Source: Rhodanobacteraceae bacterium
Lineage (GTDB): Bacteria; Pseudomonadota; Gammaproteobacteria; Xanthomonadales; Rhodanobacteraceae
Assembly (NCBI GenBank): GCA_030123585.1
Contig: CP126120.1
Coordinates: forward strand, 496,001-560,000
DNA: 64,000 bases
Direction of reading: 5' to 3'
The notes beneath the pieces were generated by a model. It was not told the origin of the DNA. It did not search any database and was given only the letters and a program-made list of their open reading frames with translations. Numbering within the stretch: position 1 is the stretch's first letter; each line of letters starts with the position of its first letter. Shown in pieces: positions 18,184 to 28,062 of the stretch. Made by a program: the position numbers and the translations under genes.

Positions 18184-20577
18184 ATGGATACCGCGTCCAG
18201 AGTCTGCTACGAGTTCGGGCCATTCCGGATCGACCCCGACCGCGAAGTGATGCTGCGCGACGGGCAACCCGTCGCGATCACGCCCAAGGCCTTCGAGGTG
18301 CTGCTGCAACTGGTGCGCCGCGATCGCGAAGTCCTCTCCAAGGACGAGTTGCTGCAGGCAGTGTGGCCCGGCCGGATCGTCGAGGAGGCGAACCTGAGCC
18401 AGTGCATCTTCCTGTTGCGCAAGCTGCTGGGTGACACCTGCGAGGAACGGCGCTACATCGTGACCCTGCCCGGGCGCGGTTACCGCTTCGCGGCGCCGGT
18501 GCGCGTGGTGCTGCCCGACGCAGGCAATGACGTGTCGATGCGGCGGCAGCCTGTCGCAGCGGTTGCTGCGCAGCAGGCGGCAGTCATTGCGGCCGGGTCG
18601 GGCGGACCGCCGATCGCTGGCGCGCGGCGTCGGTTCCGGAAATGGTGGCTGGCGCTGCCTGCCGGGGTCGCCGTGATCGCGTTGTCGGGTGGCCTTGTGT
18701 TTTTCCTGCATGGACATGCGAGCCCGCACGTGACTTTGCGCGTGTCCGATCCGGTGGTGGTCGCCGATTTCGCCAACACCACCGGCGATCCGGTGTTCGA
18801 TGACACCTTGCAACAGGGCCTGGCGGTGCAACTGCAGCAATCGCCCACCCTCAGCCTGATTTCGCAGGACCGCATCCAGCAGACGCTGCGGCGGATGCAG
18901 CAACCCGCCAATGCTGCGCTGACGCCAGCGCTTGCGCGCGAAGTGTGCGAGCGCACCGCCAGCGCGGTCGTGCTGGACGGTTCGATTGCACGCCTCGGCA
19001 GTGCGTATGTGCTGGGACTGCAGGCCCGCGATTGCGATACCGGCGAAGTGCTCGACGAGGAGCAGGCGCAAGCCGCGCGCAAGGAAGACGTGTTGCAGGC
19101 GTTGGACACCATCGCCGGCAACTTCCGCAACCATGTCGGCGAATCGCTGGCAGCGATCGCGCGGCACAACGTACCGCTGGCCGAAGCGACCACGTCCTCG
19201 CTGGAAGCACTGAAGGCTTACAGCGAGGCATGGAAGGTGCACTATGCGAGCGGTCCCGTCGCTGCGATTCCGCTGTTCCAGCGCGCCATCGCCGTCGATC
19301 CGCAATTCGCGATGGCGCACGCATCGCTGGGCCGGATGTACGGCGATCTTGGCGCGGTCGATCTGTCCGCCCGGAGCACGCGCACAGCCTGGCAACTGCG
19401 GGAACACACCAGCGATCAGGAGCGCTATTTCATCGATGCGTCGTACCAGTTGCAGGTGACAGGCAATTTGTTGACGGCGCAGCAGGTCTGCGAGGCGTGG
19501 ATGCGTGCCTACCCGGCCACGGTGATTCCGCGCGCGTTCCTGGCCGGCATCATCTATCCGGTTGCCGGCGAGCGACGGAAGGCACTGGCCCAAGCCAGGC
19601 AAGTGGTCGCACTGGATCCCGATTTCGTGGTGGGCTATGTGGTCCTTGCGTATGCCTACACCGATCTCGGCGCGTTCCCCGACGCCGTGGCGACGCTGCA
19701 CCGCGCCGCGCAACGCGGGCTCGCCATGCCCGATCTCACGGCGCTCGGGTATGACCTCGCGTTCCTGCGATCCGACCCGGCAGGCATGGCGCGGGCGGCC
19801 GCGAACCTGGACATCGCGGACGTGCGTGACTGGATGCTCTATCACCAGGCCCTGGCGCTCGGCTACACCGGCCGGCTGCGGGAAGCGCGGGCCTTGTCGC
19901 AACAGGCGATCGCACTGGCGACACAAGCGTCGCGGCCCGAACGCGCGGCGCTGTTCGCAAGCGGCGACGCCTTGATCGAAGCGTTCTACGGCGATGCGAC
20001 GATCGCAAGGCAGGACGCGGAACAGGCGTTGGGCTTGTCGAATGAACGCGATGCCGAGTTCGGTGCGGCGATGGCGCTTGCCATGTCGGGTTCAACGGCA
20101 CAGGCCGGCAAACTCGCCGACGATCTGGAGACGCGTTATCCCGATGACACCTCGGTGCGTTTCAGTTATCTGCCGGCGTTGCGCGCGCAATTGGCGCTGG
20201 ACCAAGGCCAGCCGGACAAGGCGATCGAACTGCTGCAGGTCGCCGCGCCTTACGATCAGGGCCATCCGCGCAGCAGCATGCACGGCATGTTCGGCGCCAT
20301 GTACACCGTCTATACGCGCGGCGAGGCTTATCTGGCCGAGCATCGGGGTGCGCAAGCCGCGGCGGAATTCCGCACGATCGTCGAACATCCCGGCATCATC
20401 ATCAGCGACCCGGTCGGTGCGCTGGCCCGGTTGCAACTGGCGCGTGCGTACCGGATGCAGGGCGACACCGGCAAGGCGAAAGCTGCGTACGCCGATCTGC
20501 GGAATCTGTGGAAAAGTGCAGACGAGGAGCTTCCAGCCGTCAAGGCTGCCGACAACGAGGATTCCAGGTTGCGCTGA
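18184..20577 (+). CDS. Membrane-anchored winged-helix regulator with TPR-type periplasmic domain
   Basis: CadC/ToxR-like one-component regulator of 797 residues. The N-terminal OmpR-type winged helix (about 5-105) includes ITPKAFEVLLQLVRR, LSKDELLQAVWPGRIVEEANLSQCI and TLPGRGYRF. A single membrane helix lies at about 151-172 (WWLALPAGVAVIALSGG). The periplasmic part has a TolB-like segment (VVVADFANTTGDPVFDDTL) and then helical TPR-like repeats to the C-terminus. The ATG at 18184 was preferred to a GTG at 18175. It lies between a divergent HAF-repeat gene and a convergent run of hydrolase genes, which are candidate targets. The ligand is unknown. Confidence 0.85.
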   Translation: MDTASRVCYEFGPFRIDPDREVMLRDGQPVAITPKAFEVLLQLVRRDREVLSKDELLQAVWPGRIVEEANLSQCIFLLRKLLGDTCEERRYIVTLPGRGYRFAAPVRVVLPDAGNDVSMRRQPVAAVAAQQAAVIAAGSGGPPIAGARRRFRKWWLALPAGVAVIALSGGLVFFLHGHASPHVTLRVSDPVVVADFANTTGDPVFDDTLQQGLAVQLQQSPTLSLISQDRIQQTLRRMQQPANAALTPALAREVCERTASAVVLDGSIARLGSAYVLGLQARDCDTGEVLDEEQAQAARKEDVLQALDTIAGNFRNHVGESLAAIARHNVPLAEATTSSLEALKAYSEAWKVHYASGPVAAIPLFQRAIAVDPQFAMAHASLGRMYGDLGAVDLSARSTRTAWQLREHTSDQERYFIDASYQLQVTGNLLTAQQVCEAWMRAYPATVIPRAFLAGIIYPVAGERRKALAQARQVVALDPDFVVGYVVLAYAYTDLGAFPDAVATLHRAAQRGLAMPDLTALGYDLAFLRSDPAGMARAAANLDIADVRDWMLYHQALALGYTGRLREARALSQQAIALATQASRPERAALFASGDALIEAFYGDATIARQDAEQALGLSNERDAEFGAAMALAMSGSTAQAGKLADDLETRYPDDTSVRFSYLPALRAQLALDQGQPDKAIELLQVAAPYDQGHPRSSMHGMFGAMYTVYTRGEAYLAEHRGAQAAAEFRTIVEHPGIIISDPVGALARLQLARAYRMQGDTGKAKAAYADLRNLWKSADEELPAVKAADNEDSRLR

Positions 20578-20639
20578 ACTTGCCTGACCCAGGCGGTTGG
20601 AAGAGGTGGCAACCGGTAGCGGCAATTGCAAATGCGGCG

Positions 20640-21773
20640 TCAATGCAGGCCGTCGTGGACCGCGTCGAGCAGTTCGCCGGAAGGATCGAGGCTCTGTTCC
20701 CAGTACATGATGCCGCCGAGGTGCTGCGCTTTCACGAAAGCGGCTTTGGCTGCAATGGACTCAGGGTCATCGTAGGTGATGAAGGTGCGCGTCGTGGGAT
20801 TCCACAACCACGGTGCGTCGGCTTGCGCATCCCAGTGGCGCGCGAAACCGTCCTTGCCGATGAAGTCCGCCTTCAACTTCGGCCACGGGATGGCTGCGGC
20901 GAACTTCCCGTAAGGCTGGTACAGGCCATCGTGCCCGGGTTGCACACCCGCAAACTCGCGGCCGTAGAACGCGGCGCCAATCACCAGTTTGCGTGAAGGC
21001 ACACCGGCGGCAATGAACTGTCGTACCGCGCGGTCGGTGGTGCGCGCATCGGCGGGCGCGAGGGCCGAGGCGTGCAGGCCGGCGTGGTGGCAGGTATCCG
21101 GCGTCATCGCGTTGCAGAAGTCGTAGGTCATCAGGTTGAACCAGTCGACGTACCGGTCGACCGCGGCAATGTCGATGCCATCGACGAACGGCCCATCCGC
21201 GACCGCGATGCTGAGCGTGTAACGGTTCCTGCCGGTCCGTCCATGTTCGGCGCCCACGCGATCGAGGCTGGCGCGCACCGCGGCAAGCAGCAGGGTGAAG
21301 TTCGCGCGGTCGTCGGGCGAAGACGCGATGCCCGATTCGTGGTGGCCGGGATATTCCCAATCGACGTCCAGCCCATCGGCGCCGTTCGCCGCGACCAGTT
21401 GTGCCGCGCTGTCGGCGAACGCCTTGCGGCCCTCCGCGGTGCCCGCGGCCTCGGAAAATCCGCCGACGCCCCAGCCGCCGACCGAAATGTCCACCTTCAA
21501 GTCCGGATCGCGCGCCTTGAGCGCGACCAGCGATTGCAGTTTCTTCGCCGCGGCATCGGTCAGGACGACGCGGCTGTCGCGGATTCCCGCAAATGCAAAA
21601 ATCAGCGTGTCGATCTTGTGCAGATCCCTGTCCTGCGCGGGATTCCATCCGGTCGCATAGCCGATCACGCGGTAGCGGGCGGGCGCATCCTTCGCGCACG
21701 CTTGCGCACAGGCGAACAGCGACACTGCAGCCAGCAGCAGCGCCAGGCCCGCGCGAACGCGCAGGCCTGCCAT
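20640..21773 (-). CDS. Secreted glycoside hydrolase family 18 (chitinase/endo-N-acetylglucosaminidase type)
   Basis: Exported GH18 enzyme of 377 residues. Signal peptide is about 1-28. The fold carries the SxGG strand (VDISVGGWGVGG), the catalytic DxxDxDxE motif (DGLDVDWE, Glu as acid/base), LMTYDF and the closing Trp strand GGIMYWEQSLDPSG. It should cleave beta-1,4 N-acetylglucosamine linkages by substrate-assisted catalysis. Sequence alone does not separate chitinase from endo-beta-N-acetylglucosaminidase. Its start lies 13 bases from the end of the S10 peptidase gene on the same strand. An alternative ATG at 21809 would overlap that gene and hide the signal peptide. Confidence 0.9.
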   Translation of the reverse strand: MAGLRVRAGLALLLAAVSLFACAQACAKDAPARYRVIGYATGWNPAQDRDLHKIDTLIFAFAGIRDSRVVLTDAAAKKLQSLVALKARDPDLKVDISVGGWGVGGFSEAAGTAEGRKAFADSAAQLVAANGADGLDVDWEYPGHHESGIASSPDDRANFTLLLAAVRASLDRVGAEHGRTGRNRYTLSIAVADGPFVDGIDIAAVDRYVDWFNLMTYDFCNAMTPDTCHHAGLHASALAPADARTTDRAVRQFIAAGVPSRKLVIGAAFYGREFAGVQPGHDGLYQPYGKFAAAIPWPKLKADFIGKDGFARHWDAQADAPWLWNPTTRTFITYDDPESIAAKAAFVKAQHLGGIMYWEQSLDPSGELLDAVHDGLH

Positions 21774-21786
21774 CGAGCATGGGGCG

Positions 21787-23286
21787 TCAGTGCTTTTCGA
21801 ACAGCGCATGGACGTCCTTCACGAACTGCGCGTCGCTTGCGGCGCGCGCGTAGAACATGTGGCCGCCGGGGTATTCCTTCACCTCGACGCGGGACGGATC
21901 GCCCATCGCCGGCATCTGGTCCACCGCCAGCACGGACACCATGAACGGGCAGGACAGGTCGTCCCAGCCGTGCGCGATCAGCACGCGCAGGCTGGAATCG
22001 TTGGCGACGGCTTCGCGCAACTGCTGCACCGAACCCTGCTCGGCATCGTCGTCGTCGTGCCACAGCCGGCCGACCTTGTAGTTGAGCGTCTGGTACTGGC
22101 CGTCGTACTTCCAGCCCACGGTCTGCGTCACGAAGTGCACCATCGCGGTGGTGGTCGGCGCGATGATGCCGTTGAGGATCGGATCCCCGCTGCGCTGGCG
22201 CGGCGCGTACGGGAACGGATCCCAGGCGGTGAAGTTGGAATCGTAGCGGCTGCCGAGCTTGCCTTCGGAGCGATACACCTCGCGCAGATAGGCCTGCGTT
22301 TCCAGGCGCCCGCCCGAGTTCTTCACGAACACCGGATCGAGGCCGGTGATCTCGGTGACCTTCCTGATCATCGTGTCGTAGGCCGCGGGATCGCTGCGGC
22401 CCTTCATCAGCGTCTCGGCGTATTCGCCGCGGGTGTAGGCGATGATGGGCGCCATGTTCGCGGCCGTGAGCTTGCCTTCGCGTTCGAGATGCGCGGCGGC
22501 GATCGAGGGCAGGGTGGTCATCCACGCCATCGGCGAGACGAACTCGTCGCTCCACGCCGACGGATCGAGGTAGGGCGACACCAGCACCATGCCGTTCATC
22601 GCGACGCCCAGCCGCGTCTGCAGGTAGTAGGTGATGCGCGGGCCGCGGAAACCGCCGTAGCTTTCGCCGGTGATGTACTTCGGCGATTCCATGCGGCCGT
22701 TCCTCACCAGCCAGTCGTAGACGATCTGCGACAGGTAGGCGATGTCGGCATCGGTGGAATAGAAATCCTTGGTCGATTGCTTGTCGTCGACCAGCGAACG
22801 GCTGTAGCCGGTGCCGACCGGGTCGATGAACACGAGGTCGGTGAAGCCGAGCCATGTGCTGGGGTTGTCCTGCAGTTTCGCGGGTTCGGAGGGCGAATCG
22901 CCATTGACGCCGAACTTCACGATCTTCGGCCCGATCGCGCCCATGTTGAGGAACACCGAGGCCGCGCCGGGACCGCCGTTGAAGGCGAACGTGACGGGCC
23001 GGTTCTTGCCGGGCACGGTGTACGCCGTGTACACGACCTGCGCGATGGTCTTGCCCTTGTCGTCGCGCACCGGCAGCCAGCCGACCGTGACGGTGTAATT
23101 CAGCGTGCGGCCGTCGACGACCGTGGACTGGCTGGCGTGCGCCGTGGCGGGCAGCGGCGGCAGTTCGAATTCGGACGCGCCGCTGTCGGATTTCGCGGGC
23201 GCGGTCTTGGCGTGCGCGGGCGGCGCGACGGAACACGCCATCGCGGTGGCGGCGGCGAAAGCCGTCGCGAGAAGGAGCTTGTGCAT
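21787..23286 (-). CDS. Secreted S10 serine carboxypeptidase
   Basis: Exported peptidase of 499 residues. A signal peptide (about 1-28) is followed by an S10 alpha/beta-hydrolase fold: oxyanion segment AFNGGPGAAS, nucleophile Ser in GESYGG, Asp in HGWDDLSCPF and His in YPGGHMFY. S10 enzymes are typically active at acidic pH and remove C-terminal residues. The ATG at 23286 (MHKLLLATAF) marks the signal peptide; the frame is open further upstream without a better start. It lies between the tandem beta-domain gene and GH18 on the same strand. Confidence 0.92.
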   Translation of the reverse strand: MHKLLLATAFAAATAMACSVAPPAHAKTAPAKSDSGASEFELPPLPATAHASQSTVVDGRTLNYTVTVGWLPVRDDKGKTIAQVVYTAYTVPGKNRPVTFAFNGGPGAASVFLNMGAIGPKIVKFGVNGDSPSEPAKLQDNPSTWLGFTDLVFIDPVGTGYSRSLVDDKQSTKDFYSTDADIAYLSQIVYDWLVRNGRMESPKYITGESYGGFRGPRITYYLQTRLGVAMNGMVLVSPYLDPSAWSDEFVSPMAWMTTLPSIAAAHLEREGKLTAANMAPIIAYTRGEYAETLMKGRSDPAAYDTMIRKVTEITGLDPVFVKNSGGRLETQAYLREVYRSEGKLGSRYDSNFTAWDPFPYAPRQRSGDPILNGIIAPTTTAMVHFVTQTVGWKYDGQYQTLNYKVGRLWHDDDDAEQGSVQQLREAVANDSSLRVLIAHGWDDLSCPFMVSVLAVDQMPAMGDPSRVEVKEYPGGHMFYARAASDAQFVKDVHALFEKH

Positions 23287-23383
23287 CGGCAGGCTTCCCC
23301 ATGGAAAGCCCGCAAGCTTAGCGTCCGTCAGCGGCACGCGACCGTGCTGGAAGGCACGGTCGCGGTGGTATGGAACGGGTTGC

Positions 23384-24244
23384 TCAGTGGCTCGCGCTGG
23401 CGGCAGCTTGCGCCGAACTGGCCGCCGTCGCGGGCTGCGCGGCGCTGCCGGCCGGGGCCGGCGCCTGGGACGCGTATTGGCCGATTTGCAACGCGAATTT
23501 CGCTTCCGTGCCGGGCGGCACGGAAGCGGGGTCGGTGTACACGCGGATCGTGTACGTGCCGGCCGTCGCGATCGGTCCCGACCAGGTGGAGGTGCCGGTC
23601 TTGGCGGTGTCCACCAGTTCCGAATGAGTGGCCTGGTCCTCGACCTTGAAGTGCACGTTGCTGTTCTGGGTGAGCAGGTTCACCTGCATGGTCTTGCCGG
23701 CAGCGATCGCCACGGTGAAATCGTGTGCGGCAGCGTCTGAGGCCAGCGCGCCCGCAGTCTGCGCCCAGGGATTGTTGTCCTGGAATGTCACTTCGGTGCT
23801 CGCCGGCTGCAGGTCCTGGGCGCCGTACTGGCCAATCTGCAGCGCGTACTTGGAGACGCTGCCGCGCGGCATCGCATCGGGCTGCACGTAGACGTGGATC
23901 GTGTAGGTCGCGGCCGCGGCATTCTGCGTGGACCAGGTGGTGGCGCCGGTCTTCATGGTGTCGACCAGTTCCTTGCGGTCGTTCTGGTTCTTCACGGTGA
24001 AGAAGATGTTCGGGTCGCGCGAGACCAGGTTCACCTGCAGCGTCTTGTCGGCCCCCACCGCCACGGAATAGTCGTGCGAGGTGTCGTCGTGGCTGACGCT
24101 GCCGATTTCCTGCGTCCATGGATTGCCGGCCTGGAATGTCACCGCGACGGGCGAATCCGCGAAAGCGGGCGCCGCCATGACGGCGCCGGCAAAGCCGATC
24201 GCGACGGCGGCGACCATGCAATGGGGAAGGTGAAAAGATGGCAT
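23384..24244 (-). CDS. Exported protein with two tandem beta domains (lysozyme-inhibitor-like)
   Basis: Secreted protein of 286 residues: signal peptide (about 1-29), two homologous domains of about 110 residues, and an Ala/Gln/Ser/Pro-rich tail. Both domains share the same order: VTFQ-NPW, HD(Y/F)(S/T)VA, K(T/M)-QVNL, ELVDT-KTG-(T/S)TWS, TYTI-VY and YALQIGQY or FALQIGQY. This pattern resembles the periplasmic inhibitor of g-type lysozyme (PliG/PliI) or pre-peptidase C-terminal folds; neither assignment is certain. The duplication is clear. It lies 97 bases upstream of the S10 gene and downstream of PNGase A on the same strand. Confidence 0.7.
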   Translation of the reverse strand: MPSFHLPHCMVAAVAIGFAGAVMAAPAFADSPVAVTFQAGNPWTQEIGSVSHDDTSHDYSVAVGADKTLQVNLVSRDPNIFFTVKNQNDRKELVDTMKTGATTWSTQNAAAATYTIHVYVQPDAMPRGSVSKYALQIGQYGAQDLQPASTEVTFQDNNPWAQTAGALASDAAAHDFTVAIAAGKTMQVNLLTQNSNVHFKVEDQATHSELVDTAKTGTSTWSGPIATAGTYTIRVYTDPASVPPGTEAKFALQIGQYASQAPAPAGSAAQPATAASSAQAAASASH

Positions 24245-24393
24245 GACAAAACCTCGGACAGTGGCATGAGCCGTTCCTGCGGAGCGGCGGACGGTGTCGC
24301 AATCGGTATCGGAGTACCCCGACGAACCCTTCCAGCATACTATTCTACGGCACGGCATCGGCCACCGCGTCCGCGGCAGCCGTGCCGATGACA

Positions 24394-26145
24394 TCAATGC
24401 CCATCATGCCCCCGCCCGCGGCATGCGGCGCCGTCGGTGACACTGGTGATCGCGCCGGCCGTGGCGGCGATGCTGCGGCTGTAGCACGAGCCGTCCGAAG
24501 CGGTGAACGTGTAACCCTGCGTGGCCTGCTGGCCGGTCGGCCCGGTGAAGTTGCCGCTGGCGTCGAAGTTCAGCGTGTCGGCCGTGTTGTCCGTCTGGTT
24601 GCGATTGGAAGCGTGGTGCCCGCCCGGGCCTTCCTCGTCGTATTGCCGCGAGAAGGTTTGCGCGACGGTGGTGGCCTGGGTCTGGCTGCCGTCGTTCGCG
24701 ACCTGGAAATTGATGTCCATCGTCAACGGGAACGACCAGTTCGTGGTGGCGCTCGCCGGGCCGTCGTAGGGACGTCCGAACGATCGCTGCAGCGCGGTGC
24801 TGGTCTGGGCGATGTCCTGCTCGAACTGGCTGGCGCTGTTGGTGATCTGTTGCTGGTTGCTGAAGCGGACGTCCTGGACGACGTTGGAGGGCACCCGGCC
24901 ATGCGGCGTGTCGAGGTAGCCGCGTGTCACCAGGCTGTGGTGCGAAGTGACGCCGAACGTGTAGTGGATGCCGTCGGGATCGGCGGTGTTCTGCTGGACG
25001 GGATGCACGCCGGAATCGGCGTCCTGTGTCAGCGCCCCGGTCAGTTGCGTGGCGGCATGATCCTGGTACAGCAGCAGGGTCGCGGCGGTGTCGAAACGCT
25101 GGCTGCTGTTCTGGAAGGCGGGATCGCCGGTCACCACGCTCACGGAAATCGCGTGCGGCTGGCCGTCGTCCAGCAGGCCGGCGAACGGCGTGATGTCGAC
25201 GCGATACGGCTCGAAGTTCAGGGTCTGCACACCGGGAATCGGTCGCCACAGATACGGATCGACGCCGCCGGTGTACACCCAGCCCGAGATCGGCACGATG
25301 CCGGCCGGTTTGCCGTCGATCGCGACCTCGGCTTCGCGGAATGCGGTGCCGCCGCAGCCGGTGATCGAGGCATAGGCGTCCGGGCCGCAGGAATACCAGA
25401 ACTCGTCGCCCGATTGCGGCTCCGCGGTGACTTCAAGATACGCGCGGTCGATGTTGGCCGGCAGCGTGAAGGTGCGTGTCATCGGCGACTGGTCGGTGTA
25501 GATCGAAACGGCATTGCCCGCCGGATCGCTGCCCAGCGACAACACCTGGTCGGGCACGCGCGGCGCCGGGAATTCCGGCGTGGCCGGATAGAAGTCCAAT
25601 TCCGCGCTGCCGGTGATCGAGCCGTTGTAGGTGCCGTTGAAGATGTTGTACACCACCGCATTGCCGGGATGCGCGCTCATCAGCAACGAGGACAGCTCGG
25701 TGACGTCGCGCTCGACGTGCCAGCTCGGGCTGCGCGACGCGGACGGTTCCTGGGTGGTGCCGAAATACAGGTTCACGCCGCCGATCCACACGCTCGCGGT
25801 GCGGTCGAACTGGCGTCCCGTGGTCACGTTGAAATCGGCCTTGAAGACGACCTTGTTCCAGGGGCCGTTGCAGCCCGCTGGCGGCGTGTAGTCGAAACCG
25901 TGCGCGGAATAGTCGTCGAACGTGCCGGTTGCCGAACCGGCGGTATATAGCTTGACCACGCACGGCGTTTCGGCGGGCACTGGCACCAGCGGATCGGCGA
26001 CGGCTGCACCGGTTTCGCCGATCTTGATCGGCGGCCCCACGATGGCTTGCGGGGCCATCGCGGCCGCGGCACTCATGACGATCAGCCAACCCACGGCTGC
26101 CGTGACGATCCTGCGTCTGGAGCGAACGAAGGGCTTGGCTTGCAT
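24394..26145 (-). CDS. Secreted peptide N-glycosidase of the PNGase A family
   Basis: Exported protein of 583 residues with a signal peptide/anchor (about 8-32, IVTAAVGWLIVMSAAAAMA). The family core includes VWIGGVNLYFGTTQEPS, WHVERDVTELSSLL, the WVYTGGVDPYLWRPI segment and the PYRVDITPFAGLLDDG strand, all typical of PNGase A-type amidases that release N-glycans from asparagine. Acid-active bacterial members are known from Dyella and Terriglobus. The C-terminus ends with a short Gly/His-rich tail. The ATG at 26145 was chosen over 26235 because it precedes the signal sequence. It heads the same-strand run of hydrolases. Confidence 0.88.
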   Translation of the reverse strand: MQAKPFVRSRRRIVTAAVGWLIVMSAAAAMAPQAIVGPPIKIGETGAAVADPLVPVPAETPCVVKLYTAGSATGTFDDYSAHGFDYTPPAGCNGPWNKVVFKADFNVTTGRQFDRTASVWIGGVNLYFGTTQEPSASRSPSWHVERDVTELSSLLMSAHPGNAVVYNIFNGTYNGSITGSAELDFYPATPEFPAPRVPDQVLSLGSDPAGNAVSIYTDQSPMTRTFTLPANIDRAYLEVTAEPQSGDEFWYSCGPDAYASITGCGGTAFREAEVAIDGKPAGIVPISGWVYTGGVDPYLWRPIPGVQTLNFEPYRVDITPFAGLLDDGQPHAISVSVVTGDPAFQNSSQRFDTAATLLLYQDHAATQLTGALTQDADSGVHPVQQNTADPDGIHYTFGVTSHHSLVTRGYLDTPHGRVPSNVVQDVRFSNQQQITNSASQFEQDIAQTSTALQRSFGRPYDGPASATTNWSFPLTMDINFQVANDGSQTQATTVAQTFSRQYDEEGPGGHHASNRNQTDNTADTLNFDASGNFTGPTGQQATQGYTFTASDGSCYSRSIAATAGAITSVTDGAACRGRGHDGH

Positions 26146-26327
26146 GGTGGTCTCCTGTGGAGTGCGCGGCCCCCTGTCCGGGCAGCCTACCACCGATGCG
26201 GCGAGTCGTTGCACCCGCGGACGTTGAACTTGCACGTGTCAAAGGATGGCGTGACCGACATCGATGGCGATGCGGCGGAATCCGGCAGGCTCAGGCACAA
26301 TCGGCGCTTTCCCCGAGAGAACCCCGC

Positions 26328-26939
26328 ATGACGCTGACGCTCGCCATCGTCGCCATCACCAGCATCGTGTCCTGGATCGCGTTCAAGGACGGCAAGTTGA
26401 TGCAGCGCCTGGTCCTGTGGCCGCCCGCGATCGAGAAGAAGCACGAATACTGGCGGCTGCTGAGCTACGGACTGGTGCACGCGGATTTCCAGCACCTGCT
26501 GTTCAACATGATCACGCTGTTCTTTTTCGGACGCGCGATGGAGTGGCTGTACGTGCAGCATCTCGGCCTGCTCGGATTCCTGTGGTTCTACCTGGGCGGG
26601 CTGCTGGTGTCGATCCTTCCGAGTTACATCCATAACCGGAAAAACCCCAATTACCACAGCCTCGGCGCGTCGGGCGCGGTATCGGCGGTGCTGTTCGCCT
26701 TCATCCTGCTGTCGCCGTGGTCGATGATCATCGTGTTCGTGATCCCGGTGCCCGCGATCCTGTATGCGGTGGCGTTCCTCGGTTATTCGATCTGGATGGA
26801 TCATCGCGGCGGCGGTTACATCAACCACAGTGCGCATTCCTGGGGCGCGGCCTACGGCGTCGTGTTCACGGTATTGATGGAGCCGCGCGTGGTTCCGCTG
26901 TTCGTGCAGCAACTCGCGAACCCGCATTTCGGGATGTGA
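26328..26939 (+). CDS. Rhomboid-family membrane protein
   Basis: Inner-membrane protein of 203 residues with about six hydrophobic helices. The nucleophile region GASGAVSAVLF, the catalytic His in INHSAHSWGAAYG and the N-terminal HADFQHLLFNM segment (HxxxxHxxxN) support an active rhomboid serine peptidase. It begins at an ATG at 26328 that gives MTLTLAIVAITSIVSW; an in-frame upstream extension is hydrophilic and unsupported. Upstream is the divergent PNGase A gene. Substrates unknown. Confidence 0.88.
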   Translation: MTLTLAIVAITSIVSWIAFKDGKLMQRLVLWPPAIEKKHEYWRLLSYGLVHADFQHLLFNMITLFFFGRAMEWLYVQHLGLLGFLWFYLGGLLVSILPSYIHNRKNPNYHSLGASGAVSAVLFAFILLSPWSMIIVFVIPVPAILYAVAFLGYSIWMDHRGGGYINHSAHSWGAAYGVVFTVLMEPRVVPLFVQQLANPHFGM

Positions 26940-27021
26940 TGGATCGGGTGCGGGCGCGGGTCGGTACAATGGGCGGTCATGACGCGCGACGAACGCGCCG
27001 GATCGATCCGCAGGAATATCC

Positions 27022-28062
27022 ATGAGCGAAACCGCCGACAAACTCCGCCCGTTGCCGGGCAGCAAGTTCACCAGCCCGCAGGGCACGCGCGCGGTGAAGG
27101 ACGGCATGCGCCCGAGTCCGTTGAGCCGCGTGCCCGACGCGGCGCGCAAGCCGCCTTGGCTGCGGGTGAAGCTGCCGGCGGGCGCAAAGTACGAGGAAAT
27201 CCGCGACATCGTGCGCACCCACAAGCTGTCGACGGTGTGCGCCGAATCGAAGTGCCCGAACATCGCCGAGTGCTGGGGCCGTGGCACCGCCACCCTGATG
27301 CTGATGGGTTCGGTGTGCACGCGCGCGTGCAAGTTCTGTTCGGTGTCCACCGGCAATCCGCACGGCTGGCTCGATCCGCTGGAACCCGCCAACGTGGCCG
27401 ACGCGGTCGCGCTGATGAACCTGAAGTACGTGGTGCTGACTTCGGTCGATCGCGATGACCTGCCCGACGGCGGCGCCGGCCACTACGCGGCCTGCGTCCG
27501 TGCGATCCACGGCCGCATGCCGGAGACTGCGGTAGAGGCGCTCACACCAGACTTTGCCGGGGAGCACGCGCATGTCGCCACCGTGCTCGACGCGGGCCTC
27601 GCCACCTACGCGCAGAACATCGAAACCGTCGAACGCCTGACCCATCCGGTGCGCGATGCGCGGGCGGGTTATCGCCGCACCCTCGACATCCTGAAATTCG
27701 CCAAGGGCTACGCGCCGCAGACCATCACCAAGACCAGCCTGATGCTGGGCCTCGGCGAAACCGACGCCGAGATCGACCGCACGCTGGACGACATCCGCGC
27801 CGCCGACGTGGACGTGGTGACCATGGGCCAGTACATGCGTCCCACTCAGAACCACCTCCCGGTGGAACGCTTCGTGACGCCCGAGCAGTTCAACCGATAT
27901 CGGGAAATGGCGTTGGCCAAGGGTTTCCTCGAAGCCGTGTCCGGGCCGCTGGTGCGTTCCAGCTATCGCGCCGAGCAGGTGCTGGAACACAACAACGTCG
28001 GGCTGGATGCGGCGATCGTCGACGGCATTCGTGAATCGGCCCTTGCGGGTCTGCGGTGCTGA
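27022..28062 (+). CDS. lipA: Lipoyl synthase LipA
   Basis: Radical SAM enzyme that inserts two sulphur atoms into octanoyl groups on lipoyl carrier proteins. The product has 346 residues. Both iron-sulphur sites are visible: the auxiliary cluster Cys motif [12 protein letters not shown], which donates sulphur, and the radical SAM CxxxCxxC motif in [10 protein letters not shown]. The C-terminal end carries the conserved SSYRAEQV segment. The N-terminal 60 residues are Lys/Arg-rich. Its stop overlaps the start of the next gene. Confidence 0.96.
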   Translation: MSETADKLRPLPGSKFTSPQGTRAVKDGMRPSPLSRVPDAARKPPWLRVKLPAGAKYEEIRDIVRTHKLSTVCAESKCPNIAECWGRGTATLMLMGSVCTRACKFCSVSTGNPHGWLDPLEPANVADAVALMNLKYVVLTSVDRDDLPDGGAGHYAACVRAIHGRMPETAVEALTPDFAGEHAHVATVLDAGLATYAQNIETVERLTHPVRDARAGYRRTLDILKFAKGYAPQTITKTSLMLGLGETDAEIDRTLDDIRAADVDVVTMGQYMRPTQNHLPVERFVTPEQFNRYREMALAKGFLEAVSGPLVRSSYRAEQVLEHNNVGLDAAIVDGIRESALAGLRC

